Assembly (NCBI GenBank): GCA_947095585.1 | Contig: OX352762.1 | Span: forward strand, 24,652,669 to 24,716,668 | Reading direction: 5' to 3' | DNA length: 64,000 nt | DNA from: Nephrocerus scutellatus | Lineage: Eukaryota > Arthropoda > Insecta > Diptera > Pipunculidae | Part shown: in pieces, positions 29,925 to 40,330 of the stretch | Numbering within the stretch: the first letter of the stretch is position 1 | Layout: every line of letters begins with the position of its first letter | The notes under the pieces: generated by a model | What the model saw: only the letters and a program-made list of their open reading frames with translations | Database searches by the model: none | What the model was told of the DNA's origin: nothing | Position numbers and translations under genes: made by a program

Positions 29925-32880
29925 TACGGCTTATGTCCTATATCCCCTTGTGGGTCCTCTACTACGTCTACGCGCCATCGCGTGCGGTTCCTGGCAATGA
30001 GCTTCAGCTCTCTCCAACTCTTCCCATGTGACTCCTCCTCAATTGTTCCGCGCCATGTATTTCTCGGACGACCCGTTCTTCTACCATCCTGAGAAACGGA
30101 TTCCGTTGCATTGCGTAGATTGCTATGGAACTGTGGCCTTTTCGGAGTTTATGACCAATCCGTAAAGATGATCGTTAGAGATACGGTTAGGCCAAAAAAC
30201 TCTTAATATGTTCCGTTGGCACATATTTACGAACGCTTATAATCTTTTTGTGATAGTAGCGGTCATCTTCCAAGTGCTGCACCCATACAACAGCACAGAT
30301 TTAACATTTGAACGGAACACTCGCAGCTTGGTGTTTAAGCTGATCGCATTGCTTCGCCATATCATGGACATCATTCCAAACACTGATTTTGCTTTGCCGA
30401 TGCGGTTTACAATATCATGTTCGGTTCCACCTTCGGTCGAGACAATACTCCCAACTTATTGGAAACTCTCTACTTTCTCTACCGGCTGTCCAGCAATGTT
30501 AACTTGAGTTACTGAGTTAGTGCCGAGGTTGATGGTTTTGGTTGTGGCAGTATTAATCTTCCAACCCGAAAAATTTGCCTTCCTTTCCAGATTTGTTGTC
30601 ATTTGGTGCAGCTCCGTAATCCTGTGTGAGAGTAAACAAACGTCGTCAGCGTAGTCCAGAGAATTCATCCGTTTCCAGTAGATAAAGCTGCGCGAAGCAC
30701 ATCGCTAATCACTAACAAAAAGAGTATCGGCGATAGAATGCAACCTTGTCGTACCCCACTTAGGATCTCGAATTCCTCTGACAGCTTTCCTCTATGTAGG
30801 ACATGACATTAAGAGCCATCATAGGTTGCTTTAATAATAGCTATTAGTTTATAGGGTATACCTCTCCTGCGCAAGTCGAGCCAGATAAACTGTCTGTTGA
30901 CACTGTCAAACGCCTTCTCAAAATCGATGAACAGCAGGTGCAGTGGTGACCGGAATTCAACGCACTGTTCAATAATGATCCGCAGGGTGTTTATGTGGTC
31001 TACACAGGAGGATCCAGTGCGGACACCTGCTTGTTCGGCATTGAGTGTATCTGCCAGAAGTTCCTTAATTCGCTCAAGTACTACTTTGGCTATTACCTTT
31101 GCAACTGCAGGAAGAACGCAAATTCCTTTCCAGTTTTTGCACTTCATAAGACTACTTTTTTTAGGGAGTTTGACAATCATTCTCTTCTTCCACTCGTCGG
31201 GGAAACTTTCTGCCTCCCAAGCTCTCTCTACAAGAGGATATAAAAGCTCTGCTGATGTCGTTGGAGCGGCACGCAGAAGCTCTGCGGGTATACGATCTAG
31301 TCCTACCGACATGTTGTTCTTTAGTGCGTTGATCGCGGTAGCGATCTCATCTTTACTGGGCGTTGAGGTGCGAATTCGGGAAATTGTTACTTCCGGCAGC
31401 TCCATTTGGGTGCATATCGATAGCGAACACACGGTTAAGGACCGTAGAGAAATGCTCCTTCCATCGCTTGAGCTGATCCTCATCTGAAACAAGTACGGCA
31501 CCATCTAGGCCTTTCACCGGATGTTGGCTAGAGCGGTGACCACCTGTTAGCTCTTTGGTGATTCAGTAAACGTTTCTGCTATCGCACTTGCTCGCTGCTT
31601 GCTTTGCTTCTGAGGCCAGGTTGTTAATATAATTACGTTTTTCACGTCTTACGCTACGCTGCACTTCTTTTATTTTGCTTTGATACAGGGACTCAAGGTC
31701 GAATCTCGCTGCTGCTGCGGTATCTACAATACGAGCTTTAAGTAGCTGACGTTCTTCAATCCGCCTCCAGGTATGTTCGGTAAGCTATGTGCTTTGCCTT
31801 GCCTGTTTTCTACCAACAATACTTTCCACTCCAGATGTGAAAACATTTGTCACAGCCCTCCAATGTTCTTTGATGGTTGTCGGCAGTTAGCTGCTGATTG
31901 CTTCCACTCCTTGCGATAAAGGATCCCTTAATTGTTGGCGTACTGAGGTTATCTTTAGCCGGTCAATGTTATACCTAGGCATTCGGCTGATATTGGGGAT
32001 TCTTTAAACTGACCCAGTACATAACTGGACAGTAGCTACCATAAGGTGATGATCCCTTACCACACCCATGTCGGGTCCTCGTTTCATTTCGGACGTCTAA
32101 AAGACAGCTCCTAAAACGTCGGATGATCGCCACATGGTCGATTTGGTTGGATGATGATTGTCTGTCAGTTGACATCCAGCTGACTTTGTGGCAGGTCTAA
32201 TGCTCAAACATAGTGCCTCCTATAACCAGGTGGTTGGTGTTGCAGAAATCAACAAATCTTTCACCATTGTCATTTCGTTCGCCGAGGCCGTGCTTCCCAA
32301 TCACATGTTTGAGTCCTTCATTGTCGTTGCCTGCCATTCAAGTCCCCCATCACTATGACGATATCTCCGTTCGGCGTTGCTTTGAATACAGCGCTTAGCT
32401 GATTGTAGAAGTTGTCCTTTTCATCTTAAGTCGAAGGACTCGTTGGGGCGTAGTACTGTATGATCGTGACGCGCCGTATTCTAGTGCGAAATCTGGCCGA
32501 TAAGATCCTATCACCATGTGGGTGCCAGGAAATTAGGCCCTGCGTGCTGTTGGCGTTAGCAGCAGACCCACTCCAGATTCATGGTGACTGCCGGAGGGTT
32601 TGCCGGAGTAGAGTAGCACAGTGTTACACGTTGGGGATTGGTACTCTCCCACGTCGAACCATCTTACATCACTCACTCCCAGTGTGTCCAAATTTTATCG
32701 AAGAAACTCACGTTCCAGTTGAATAAATCTGGCATTTTGACGTCTTTCACTCCATGAGTCAAGGAGCGTCCTCACTCACGTCCACACTACATCACGAACT
32801 TGATTTTAGCGCTATTGGCTCAAACAAATTTTTGAGCAGTCAGTAGGTTCCCGATCAATCGCAATGCAGATCCTCCAAAC
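29925..32880 (-). mobile_element. RTE-A non-LTR retrotransposon, copy 2 (longest reverse transcriptase)
   Basis: The 3' end matches the other copies (GGACATAAG at about 29935). A 231-codon open piece (31504-30809) carries the core: 'NALKNNMSVGLDRIPAELLR', 'FPDEWKKRMIVKLPKK', 'GICVLPAVAKVIAKVVLERI', 'AEQAGVRTGSSCVDHINTLR', 'LLFIDFEKAFDSVNRQFIW' (catalytic Asp region) and 'GIPYKLIAIIKATYDG'. The chain then goes out of frame before the YADD region ('NSLDYADDVCLLSHRI' at 30668, a decayed finger). Upstream lie the linker, 'STDRQSSSNQIDHVAI' (32175) and the endonuclease end (32690-32460). The 5' side extends to about 32880 by comparison with copy 1. Stops and frameshifts make it non-functional. Confidence 0.8.
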
Positions 32881-33053
32881 CGTACATAAAATACAGTTTG
32901 CAAATGGAACATCAAACTGAAACCACGACAGAGAAGTCTTAACTCTACCCAGCAATGCAAGAGAGATATGTATACACATTTTATTTATGTCGACTTGATG
33001 AAATAATTGTTTTAAAAGCAAAAAAGTTGCTCTTATGGAGAATTTAGACTATA

Positions 33054-33270
33054 GCCGTGCGAGAAAAAATGAGCGGGCCGACTATAGTTAAATTGAAGTA
33101 GTGGTTAGCCAGAAGAGATTGACACTCTGCGAATGTTATAGATATTTTATAGAAACATGGAAAATGTTATCTATAGCATTATGGTAACATTGGAAAATAT
33201 GCTACTTCTTTCGTCTGGCTAACTACAATTTTAATTTAACAGCCGTCCTGCTCATTTTTTCTTACACGCC
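33054..33270. mobile_element. MITE with about 60-bp terminal inverted repeats
   Basis: The left end GCCGTGCGAGAAAAAATGAG pairs with the right end, which reads GGCGTGTAAGAAAAAATGAG on the other strand. Pairing continues imperfectly through 'GTTAAATT' and '..GTTAGCCAGA'. The total is 217 bp with no coding capacity. No clear target-site duplication. Confidence 0.6.
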
Positions 33271-33399
33271 ACAAATGTAAATCAAGCGTTAATGTCACTT
33301 CAATGCCCTTATTCCAGCCGCGTTCGATTGGCCTGAAAAGTGCAACTCTATACTTCAGTTAATTAAGCAACTCTTCACTTAAATTGAGGTACTGAAGTG

Positions 33400-34275
33400 A
33401 GGCGACTGTTCGATTGGTATTCTACATCATCATATTTGTCTCTCCACCGGTCCCGATTTCGAGCCGTTGTCATCCAGTTTGGCATCCCTAAACTCTTGGC
33501 GTCCTCGTCTACGCCATCCTTCCAGCGTAGGCTTGGCCTCGCTGTCGTGTTCCAAAAATCCTACCGCAAAGGACTTTCCGATCAGGATCCTCTTCGCTCA
33601 TGCGAGCTAGGTGTCCTGCCCACCGGAGCCTACCGGGCTTAATTTTCCTCACGATGTCGACATCGCGGTAACGCTCGTAGATCTCATCATTAAAGAGTCT
33701 CCGGAATCGTCCTTCCTCACATACGGGGCCAACAATTCTCCGTAAGACTTTTCTCTCGAACGCGGCTAAGAGGTCAGAATGATTTTTGCTAAGCACCCAA
33801 GTCTCTGATCTATATGTAAGTACTGGTACGACCATTCTCTTATATATCAGCAGCTTGGATGTTATGGTTAAGTTATTGGATTTGAAGAGTCTTGACAGAC
33901 TATTGTAAGCTTTGTTGGCTTTAAGCAATCGTGCGCGAATTTCTGGTTCCATGCTGTTATCGGCTGATACAGTAGACCCGAGATAGTTAAAGGATTGCCC
34001 TACTTCGCGCTCCACTAGTTGAATTGAGGGACCAATGTTGGATCTTCTAATCGCAGACGTGGCCGTGGTACTTTGTTTTGCTCTCATTTATATGCAGCCC
34101 CAGATTTCGTGCCGCCTCCTCTACCTGGATGAAAGCTTTCTTTACAGCTCTTCGGTTTCTACCAACGATGTCAATATCGTCTGCGTAAGCCAGTATCTAA
34201 ATGGACTCTCGCCGTTACGTCAGAGTCTCGGATCACTTTCTCCAGCGCCAGGTTGATGAGGACGCAGGCCAGTCT
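33400..34275 (-). pseudogene. RTE-B retroposon copy, C-terminal half
   Basis: A 192-codon open piece (34087-33509) reads 'RSNIGPSIQLVEREVGQSFN', 'YLGSTVSADNSMEPEIRARL', 'LTITSKLLIYKRMVVPVLTY', 'ETWVLSKNHSDLLAAFERKV', 'IYERYRDVDIVRKIKPGRLR' and 'WAGHLARMSEEDP'. Upstream (34275-34090) the YADD region is recognisable but out of frame. The rest of the reverse transcriptase is absent. It is among the better-preserved copies and useful for building a consensus. Confidence 0.75.
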
Positions 34276-34391
34276 ATCCCCGTTTTTTTTTCTTGGATTT
34301 GAATTTCATACGAATCGCTTGAGAAATTGCTTGGTCCACAAAATTCCGGACCCTATTGGCCAGATCCCAGAATTTCCATAGGAACAAGGGT

Positions 34392-34645
34392 TATAATAAT
34401 AATATTCGGCGCGACAGACCATGTGGTCCAAGGCCTTGCTTATCGCAACCATTTTTGTCGAGCATGTATATTTTTGGACACAAATGGAGGGGACCTACAA
34501 TAAAATGCCGGATCCGAAAGGCGAATTGAGAAGCTTTCCGTGACAAGTTATTAGTCTCACACCGTGAAAAGTGATTTTGGTGTTATTGGGATTGGAATCA
34601 CGAACCCCCTGGCCAGAAGTCCATGCTCTTATCCACTGAGCCACG
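34392..34645 (-). repeat. tRNA-derived SINE, copy 1
   Basis: On the minus strand it starts CGTGGCTCAGTGGATAAGAG, with a polymerase III A box TGGCTCAGTGG. A decayed B box lies about 45 bases later (GTGATTCCAATCC). A body shared with the other copies follows ('GAAAGCTTCTCAATTCGCC', 'AGGTCCCCTCCATTTGTG') and it ends CGCGCCGAATATT with (ATT)n. About 40 bases of the body, near 34540, are missing relative to 46869-47169. Confidence 0.75.
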
Positions 34646-35366
34646 AACAATAATTATAGTCGCATCTTAGTCCTACACACCGATTTTCATACGAACCGCT
34701 TGAGAAATTGCTTAGTTCTTTAACAGTGTGAGCATAACATTGTCTCACTTGTCATTTTATTTTTGGAACATGCACCCCCTTGTAGTGAGACGTTGTCACG
34801 TCAAAAAGTCCCACCTCCCATTACCATTGAACTGAATATGAACTGAAAAATGGGAAAGTATTCCACACGTTTGGGATCGCGGTTTCATTATTCTGACTCA
34901 TGGGTGTGACATAATGGAAAGCGAAAAGCAACTTGTTGCTGCAACACATTTTTCGTGATAAGCTGTTTTGAAGTGGAAACGGAAACGTGGTTTATTGAAT
35001 GTTAATTGAGTGATTTTATTTCAAGTACATTTTGTTATAGTGTGGCTTAGTGTGTGAGCTTTTAATATCACAATATAAAGAATTTAAAAATAACGAAATA
35101 TTGAAACTATTATAAGTTATAACAGTACTTTTATATAGATTATAAATTTCGTACGTTGCGAACCGTACTAAATAACGAGAACTTTTAAACTTTTGTATGT
35201 GGTACAGAAATAATAAGTATGTAATTAAATAAAAAAAATACTCGAATTTGAATTTAATTTTTGGCTATCAAGTTGGTCGTTTTCCCTAAAAAACCAATCG
35301 ACGGCAGATCGGAAATTCCCTCTAACAAATCTTGATATTTTGGGAAATTTACCCTACCCCTCTTTT

Positions 35367-36110
35367 TAAATTCTCTAACTTTACTTTACTTGCCCGTGAC
35401 CGGTCGGCCGGTCGGCAGTCGTGGAATCTTGCGATCAATTTTTAACCCACTTCCCAAAGCCCGATTTTATTGAAATTTTGCTCACGTGTCTATTTCTGGA
35501 GACAACACTTTCTATTAAAATTTGAGGTGCTCCCATACAAATATTTTACAAAATTTACGCGATTTTCTCAAAATTTTATACGCATGTGTATCTCTGATGG
35601 ACATCACTTTTTGTAAAAATTGTGGAGACCGCGGGCCCCGGGTTCTTGGGGCCCTTAAAATTTTTTTAAAAAAAATTAACTCGATTTTCTTCAAATTTAA
35701 TACACATGTGTATTTCCGATGGACAACACTTTTTGTAAAAATTTTGGAGTGAACGGGCCCCGGGATCGTGGGGCTCCAAAATTTTTTTTTAAAAAAGCCA
35801 GATTTTTTTCAATTTTATATACGTGTGTATCTCCGATGATGTTGTACCTCCGATGGACAAAGTTTTTTGTAAAGTTTTTGGAGTGAACGGGCCCTGAGGC
35901 CCGAAGGGTGCCCATATAAATTTTTTAAAAATTAGCTCGATTTTCTTCAAATTGTAAGCACATGTGTATCACTGATGGACAAAACTTTTTGTAAATTTGT
36001 TGGAGTTGAGACCGGTGTGGTGTCCATGTAAATTTTTTAAAAATTAGCCCGATTTTCTTCAAATTTTAACACATGAAAAATTTTAATTTTTATGGGTTGT
36101 TTTTTATTAT
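35367..36110 (-). repeat. Dispersed 'GCGAAGTTAATATAGAG' repeat, long copy with six internal units
   Basis: Both ends are recognisable: TAGAGAATTT at 35367-35376 on the minus strand, and ACAACCCATAAAAATT at about 36085-36100. Between them lie six units starting with 'CCCGATTTTCTTCAAATTTTA' type sequence (near 35457, 35556, 35679, 35796, 35933, 36045), period about 100-137 bp. Each is followed by the 'CACATGTGTAT', 'TCCGATGGACAACACTTTTTG' and 'GGGCCC' phrases. No coding potential. Confidence 0.75.
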
Positions 36111-36609
36111 TAACAACAACAACTGATGTCATTTTATTTGACACGTGGCACAATTTGTCAATGGATTGCTGTTCACTGAAAGGACTGTGACTTTTCTGTA
36201 TTTATTCTTTTTTTCTTGCAAAAATAAATATATTTTGCTTATATAATATACATTTAAGAAGCAATTCTGTCAAATGGAGGAAAAAATTGGGATTTTTTTT
36301 TCGTCATCATCGTCAGAAACCATATCGTCTTCCTCTTCCGCACTGCAATGGCCTTATTTCGACTACTCTGCAGGGAATATGTGGTGCCAATAAAAAATTT
36401 TTTTGAGTTCACCTAGCAAGGTCCACGATTCTCGCATTTATCAATTATCGTTTGTAACGAAAGATATCCCAAAGATATGCGGAAAAAAGTACCATTTGTT
36501 AGGTGTTGTTTGTTGCCTATCAAATAATAGAATATTTAATAACATCCCTTAATGATTATGGAAATTTAGCGACGAAGCAGCGAAAATATAATAAATAAAA
36601 CTGCCAGAC

Positions 36610-36745
36610 ACGAGTTAGAATAGACAACGCATTTGAATTGCTGAAACAAAAGGTTCGAAAATGATTAGGACTTTACTTTCTATGCCGTCGAAAAGATGTG
36701 CAAATTTGTTCTCGGTTGTTGTGTATTATAATTTTGGGATATCGT
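36610..36745 (+). pseudogene. PIF/Harbinger transposase fragment (DDE_Tnp_4 type)
   Basis: Two frames give 'RVRIDNAFELLKQKVRK' and, after a shift, 'FTFYAVEKMCKFVLGCCVLY' followed by NFGI. This is the C-terminal part of the Harbinger nuclease, where an 'R..IENAFG.LK.RF' block precedes 'ACCVLHN'. The rest is lost. Confidence 0.55.
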
Positions 36746-37139
36746 AGAAGATGATGCATCTGATGAATCGTCACTACCGACTACCAGCTTAATCAGCAGC
36801 TGGAGCTTCTAAGATTGCAAAGGTATCAGAAGCTTCTCTCCAACACTTAGGAACATTAAAAAGAAATAGAATAAGCGAAACGATTAAGATTTTAAATTAT
36901 GCAAAATATTTTGAAAAGATGAAAATGACGTCCTTACCGAAGGTCTCTGGCGAAGTGAAGTAGCACCACTGACCACATTCTAAAAGAATACAAATAAATA
37001 AATAAACAAGATTTTTATATTCAAGTTCTTTAAATAAATTTAGTCTTTACTTACAGCTATGTATAATAAAAATAAACAAAAAAGTAATTCAACATTCAAC
37101 AAAAACAACAACAAAACAAAAACACAAACAAAAACTTAA

Positions 37140-38041
37140 TCCAACAGCACTTCCTCGTTGACATCTGCTAATATTTTAGCGTGAACACGCATATGCACAG
37201 CTTAGGGCAAAGGTTTCAAGGGTTTTGCCATGTTCAATGGGTTGTGACAGCCTCGTTCAACCATTCAAGAAACATTTTAAAATCTTTATCTGCCATTCGC
37301 TTAGAAGACCTTGCTTTTTTGAGGGTATTCGTCTCGTTTCCATCGTCAATCCTTAAAGTGAAATCAAAATTTCGATCTGGAGGGCTTATTGACGATGACA
37401 CACCTTGCGAGTTCTTTGCTGTAGCAGTTTGATAGAAACTCTGAAATTGCCTATAAAAAACTCAAATACGTTCATTACGTTGATGCAGTATTTTATCTAA
37501 TCTAAAAACTAAGTCCAAACCTTCGTGGTGTTAGGGATGGGATAAGGAACTCAAGCTCCCAGTGCTCCCAGCAGCTCGACTCCCAGACGGTGTTCCATCG
37601 ACCGCTTCTCCCCAACAAACCGCACGGTGCTTGCACTCGCCAAAATGCATTTTTCTAAGTATTTGGAAGGAGGTATGGGGGTTAATTGGTATCATACGGA
37701 AGGTAATAAAAATACCTTCATTTTCATTTTTCATTTTTCTAAAAAAAAACTTTGAATGCCCCTCCTACCTAAAGTGGGCGTCTCCCCCAAACAAGATGGC
37801 GATTTTCGCAATCTGCTCAATTAAGGCTTTCAGGAGAGGGGTGTCAAGAAGGCCAAATCGAGTAACACGCAAGGGTTCCCTTTAGAACTTTTTTATATGT
37901 TTTGGACCGTGTATTATATAAAAACTCCCGCTCCCTCAACAAGTCTACTAATCGTTCTTCGAAACACATTTTCCGTTCGGATAATTCTTCATTATCATCA
38001 TCATCAATATTAATCATCTTCATTTCAAACCTTGGAATCAA
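37140..38041 (-). pseudogene. MADF-like DNA-binding protein remnant, possibly Harbinger ORF2
   Basis: A start at 38041 (MIPRFEMKMINIDDDDNEEL) leads into 'CFEERLVDLLREREFLYNTR' and SKTYKK, which looks like the first helix of a MADF domain. It then falls into an unrelated stretch. At 37440-37180 the same strand has 'SFYQTATAKNS', 'DDGNETNTLKKARSSKRMAD' and 'WLNEAVTTH'. Harbinger elements often carry a second Myb/MADF-like gene, and a Harbinger nuclease fragment is 0.4 kb away on the other strand. The link is inference. The gap between the two parts (37450-37840) shows nothing. Confidence 0.35.
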
Positions 38042-38399
38042 AGAATTTTTCTTACAATTTCACAATTTCACGAAAAAGAACAAACACAGAAAATAATTTT
38101 GTTTGTTGACATTTTTTCACAGCTGTTGAGCTGTCAGACAAAGCAGATATTCAGCATTTCAACCAAAGCTTCCGTTTGGAGTCACATTGCGTAAGAGCGT
38201 GGCTACACTATCACTATCTATTTCCCCAAAAGTTCTGAAGTGGTGTTCTTCAAGTCTGACATTACCTATGCGTAAGGTTTCTTCATCACTCTTATTCTTC
38301 TTCTTAATCTTCTTTTTCTGATGAGTTGGAAAACAGCCTTTGTCCAGCCTGTACCTATGTTTCCCAGGTCTTTGTTTTGGAGCCGACACTCGGTCTCAT

Positions 38400-38600
38400 T
38401 TTTGTTAATGATCTCTTATCCAAAACTGTGAGCTTTTCATACGATTTCACAACTTTCACAGCAGCGTATGTTAACCAGCTTAAGTTCTGACCTGGACGGC
38501 ATTATTAAATGGGAACAACACAACAATGTTGAATAATCTAACGCTTCTAAAAGCCAATGCTATGTTCCGTCCACTGAGCGAAGTATATAGTATAAATCTC
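38400..38600 (+). pseudogene. CR1/Jockey-like reverse transcriptase fragment
   Basis: The plus strand reads 'LGLIFVNDLLSKTVSFSYDF', then (other frame) 'MLTSLSSDLDGIIKWEQHNN' and a NASKSQCY-like part. These match the region following the YxDD box in the minus-strand copy at 38918. It is short, frameshifted and inverted relative to its relative 320 bases away. Confidence 0.45.
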
Positions 38601-38917
38601 CTTCTCCAAGCTCCAACCTCTATCCATGAGCAACTGGCAACTCTCGGTCTCGGTTCCGTATGTTGGTCAAAAACAAGTTTTATTGGAACCTAACGAACAC
38701 ATATACGCCATCGTTAAAAATTCGGAAAAATGTCTCGGTTTTTTTTTATAATTCGCGCACGCTTCAAGGGGTTCGCACCCTTATAATGCTCGGCTATATG
38801 CTTGGCAGAGCGTGGGCGTTAAGGAAAAGGTGGAGAAAAGAGGAGATGTCTATGAGCTTCTGTTTTGAATGCCTGTGGATCATAGTGATGTGGAAAGACA
38901 GAGCTTGGCAGAGCATT

Positions 38918-40045
38918 TCACATACGTGTTGTACGGCTGAAGAACGAATCCCTGAATTTAAATGTACGTCCGAAGATGTAATAATATGTGGTCATTCCAA
39001 GAATTGCGAGATTTTCAGTTTCCTCGATGCAAGTGCCATTCATGGATAATGGCATGGGATTTAGGAATCGCTTAGACGACAGGAGACAGCATTGGGTTTT
39101 GGAAGCGTTAAATTCTACTCGATTGTTTTCTCCCCATTGTATTATGCTGTCTAGGTCAGAATTTAACGTGCTTAACATACGAAGTTGTTTGAGTTCCACT
39201 TGAGAAGTGGAGGCACGTTTCTCAAACTTATATGAGAAGCTGTGAAGCAAAAGAGTGAATTGGATTAGAAGTCACAGATAAGAGATCAATAATAAAAATG
39301 AGGAAGAGTGTAGGGGACAAAACAGAGCCCTGGGGGACGCCAGCATTTAAGTAATGAACTTTAGACTTACTTGAATTGAGCGGTCATGCTTTCTCCAAAT
39401 TGATGCAAAGACCGGTTCCACTATTCGGTTAGATATACCATCAAATCACCAGTAGAACGTTGCCCACGAAATCCATACTGTCGGTCACTAAGCATTTCGT
39501 TGGTTTCAAGATATTTCTTTAGCTGTAAATTGATCAGCGTTTCCATGACCTTGGAAAGAATGGATTTAAATGCTATGTGTCCGTACGAAAAAAGAGACGA
39601 CGTCTCGCCTTTTTTGGGTATGGGCTGGACAACTTCTCGGTAAGAGTCCAGAAAAATAGGATATATGGAAAAGCATACGCAATGGTAATGCTAGATTGGA
39701 AGAAAACCTCTTCAGAACTAATGGGGAAATACAAATACCATCTGGCCCAGCAGATTTGTGAATGCTGAGATCGTTTAAAACTCTAGTAACTGCACGGGTA
39801 CGAATAAAGATCTGTTCCATATAGTGTTCAATACAGGAGGGTGCAGGCGGCATCATTGAACAATCTGGAAGCGTGGAGCTAGCTGCAAAATATGCAGCAA
39901 ACAGATTGGCTTTGTCTTTAGAGTTGACCACTGGAGTGTCATTATAAATGAGCGTTGGAATGGACGATGAGGCTGTAGTTTTGATTCTTTTCACGAAAGA
40001 CCTCGGTTTCTTAATCGTTGCAATAAGTACTACTCTCTCTCTCAA
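38918..40045 (-). pseudogene. CR1/Jockey-like non-LTR retroposon remnant
   Basis: In order on the minus strand: 'KKPRSFVKRIKTTASSSIPT', 'DKANLFAAYFAASSTLPDCS', 'LNDLSIHKSAGPDGICISPL' and 'LFHISYFSGLLP' (40045-39566). Out-of-frame pieces follow with 'LSDRQYGFRGQRSTGDL' and 'AGVPQGSVLSPTLFLI' (39550-39300), then 'MLSTLNSDLDSIIQWGENNR' and 'VEFNASKTQCCLLSSKR' (39175-39060). The YxDD segment is deleted between the last two. The 5' end abuts a CT-rich simple repeat at 40030-40070. Confidence 0.7.
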
Positions 40046-40068
40046 TCTCTCTCTTTCTCTATCTCTCG

Positions 40069-40330
40069 CTAGTAAGGTAGTACTCTTGAACTATTAGTTG
40101 TGACTTGTGAACAAGGGAAGGAACTCGAGACTAATAGAGTTCAAGAGTACTACCTTGCTATTACTTCCGACCTTCTTTTCAGCTACAGTGGTTCAAGAGT
40201 GCTACCTTGCCACTACCATTAACCCGTTCTCTCCCTAACTCTAGGAGCCAAGGGGTACAAGTACTTGGTACTTATATCCACCATTAATCCATAAACCTTC
40301 TTTTCAGCTACAGTGGTTCAAGAGTACTAC
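40069..40330. repeat. Cluster of 'GTTCAAGAGTACTACCTT' direct and inverted repeats
   Basis: Three direct copies of GGTTCAAGAGTACTACCTTG (about 40139, 40193, 40315) and one inverted copy (40069-40091). The phrase CCTTCTTTTCAGCTACAGTG occurs twice, at about 40171 and 40295. It lies at the 5' edge of the RTE-B copy and may be its repeated leader. Confidence 0.55.

Noticed and set aside
34560..34645. tRNA gene suggested by A and B boxes
   Set aside because: The arms do not fold as a full cloverleaf, and the same head recurs at 43568 and 47169 attached to a SINE body.
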